A stretch of DNA of 64,000 nt, from the NCBI GenBank assembly GCA_910578645.1, contig CAJTQI010000001.1, forward strand, positions 496,001 to 560,000. Reading direction: 5' to 3'. Positions 63,858-64,000 of this stretch are shown here, piece by piece. Within the stretch, counting starts at the first letter, position 1; each line of letters begins with the position of its first letter. The notes beneath the pieces are model-generated. The model did no database searches. It saw only the letters and a list, made by a program, of their open reading frames with translations, and had not been told where the DNA came from. The DNA comes from an uncultured Lachnospiraceae bacterium. Lineage in GTDB: Bacteria > Bacillota > Clostridia > Lachnospirales > Lachnospiraceae. The translations under genes were made by a program, and so were the position numbers.

Positions 63858-64000
63858 ATGGATATGATTTATAAAAATACTGAAGAAGAGAAGAAATTGG
63901 CCAGGAGAATATTTTTGAATGAGTTGGCTGAGTGTGAAAAATTCCCTAAATATATCATGATAGAGCCTGTCGATGTCTGTAACGCAAGATGTGTCATGTG
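63858..64000 (+). CDS. Radical SAM protein, 3' end cut by window
   Basis: From ATG 63858 (GGAGAAAC upstream) the frame stays open to the end of the window. It reads about 47 residues, ending in YIMIEPVDVCNARCVM, which is the beginning of a CxxxCxxC radical SAM cluster; the last Cys codon is incomplete. It is the third radical SAM gene of the island. Family and substrate cannot be judged from this piece. Confidence 0.75.
   Translation, partial: MDMIYKNTEEEKKLARRIFLNELAECEKFPKYIMIEPVDVCNARCVM

Noticed and set aside
1..64000. CRISPR array, tRNA, rRNA or prophage
   Set aside because: No regularly spaced repeats, no tRNA cloverleaf or rRNA sequence, and no phage structural gene were noticed; only a RhuM fragment and one possible insertion-sequence remnant hint at mobile DNA.

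Overview
The window looks like part of the chromosome of a motile Gram-positive anaerobe of the Clostridia, most probably a Lachnospiraceae member. The reasons are Firmicutes-type genes (class II galT, mutS2, a YhaM-like nuclease, a VanW-domain protein, DhaS-like TetR), strong AGGAGG-type ribosome sites, a SigD-type promoter, flagellin and chemotaxis receptors, and moderate GC. This assignment is inference, because the window has no rRNA or other marker gene.

Positions 1-39,000 are mostly ordinary chromosome: response regulator and hybrid kinase, AraC regulator, galK-galT, an XRE regulator, a DEDDh exonuclease, a VanW protein, an AIR-synthase-like enzyme, an Lrp/aminotransferase pair, trmL, an OmpR-type two-component system, mutS2, an HtrA-like protein lacking its catalytic triad, yhaM, an rlmD-type rRNA methyltransferase, two chemotaxis receptors, an SGNH esterase, a frameshifted MATE transporter, a rubredoxin-glutamate synthase, a large hybrid kinase, and a TetR/oleate hydratase pair. 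Oddities here are an 8-bp duplication that breaks the MATE gene, a RhuM fragment fused to a cysteine-rich domain, and a duplicated terminator.

Positions 39,000-64,000 form a surface-glycan island around a flagellin gene. It starts with two IspD-like cytidylyltransferases and a CDP-glycerol-transferase-like protein, then flagellin, then gmhA- and gmhB-like heptose genes. At 46.1-52.5 kb lies a gene set that matches, function by function, the Campylobacter jejuni capsule phosphoramidate genes Cj1415-Cj1420: a PEP-synthase-like glutamine kinase, two methyltransferases (one frameshifted), a class I amidotransferase-fold hydrolase, a cytidylyltransferase, and an APS-kinase-like kinase. A second cytidylyltransferase copy sits just upstream. 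After that come an epimerase, methyltransferases, three radical SAM proteins (the last cut by the window edge), a WbuC cupin, two DegT aminotransferases, an HldE-like protein with its domains in reversed order, and a sugar N-formyltransferase.

Taken together, the island seems to encode an NDP-heptose route, an activated phosphoramidate route and an amino-/formamido-sugar route. SigD-like promoters ahead of the phosphoramidate genes and ahead of the epimerase operon, with flagellin inside the island, suggest that the glycan is made together with flagella and may decorate them. No glycosyltransferase, flippase or recognised phosphoramidate transferase was seen, so the locus probably continues past base 64,000.
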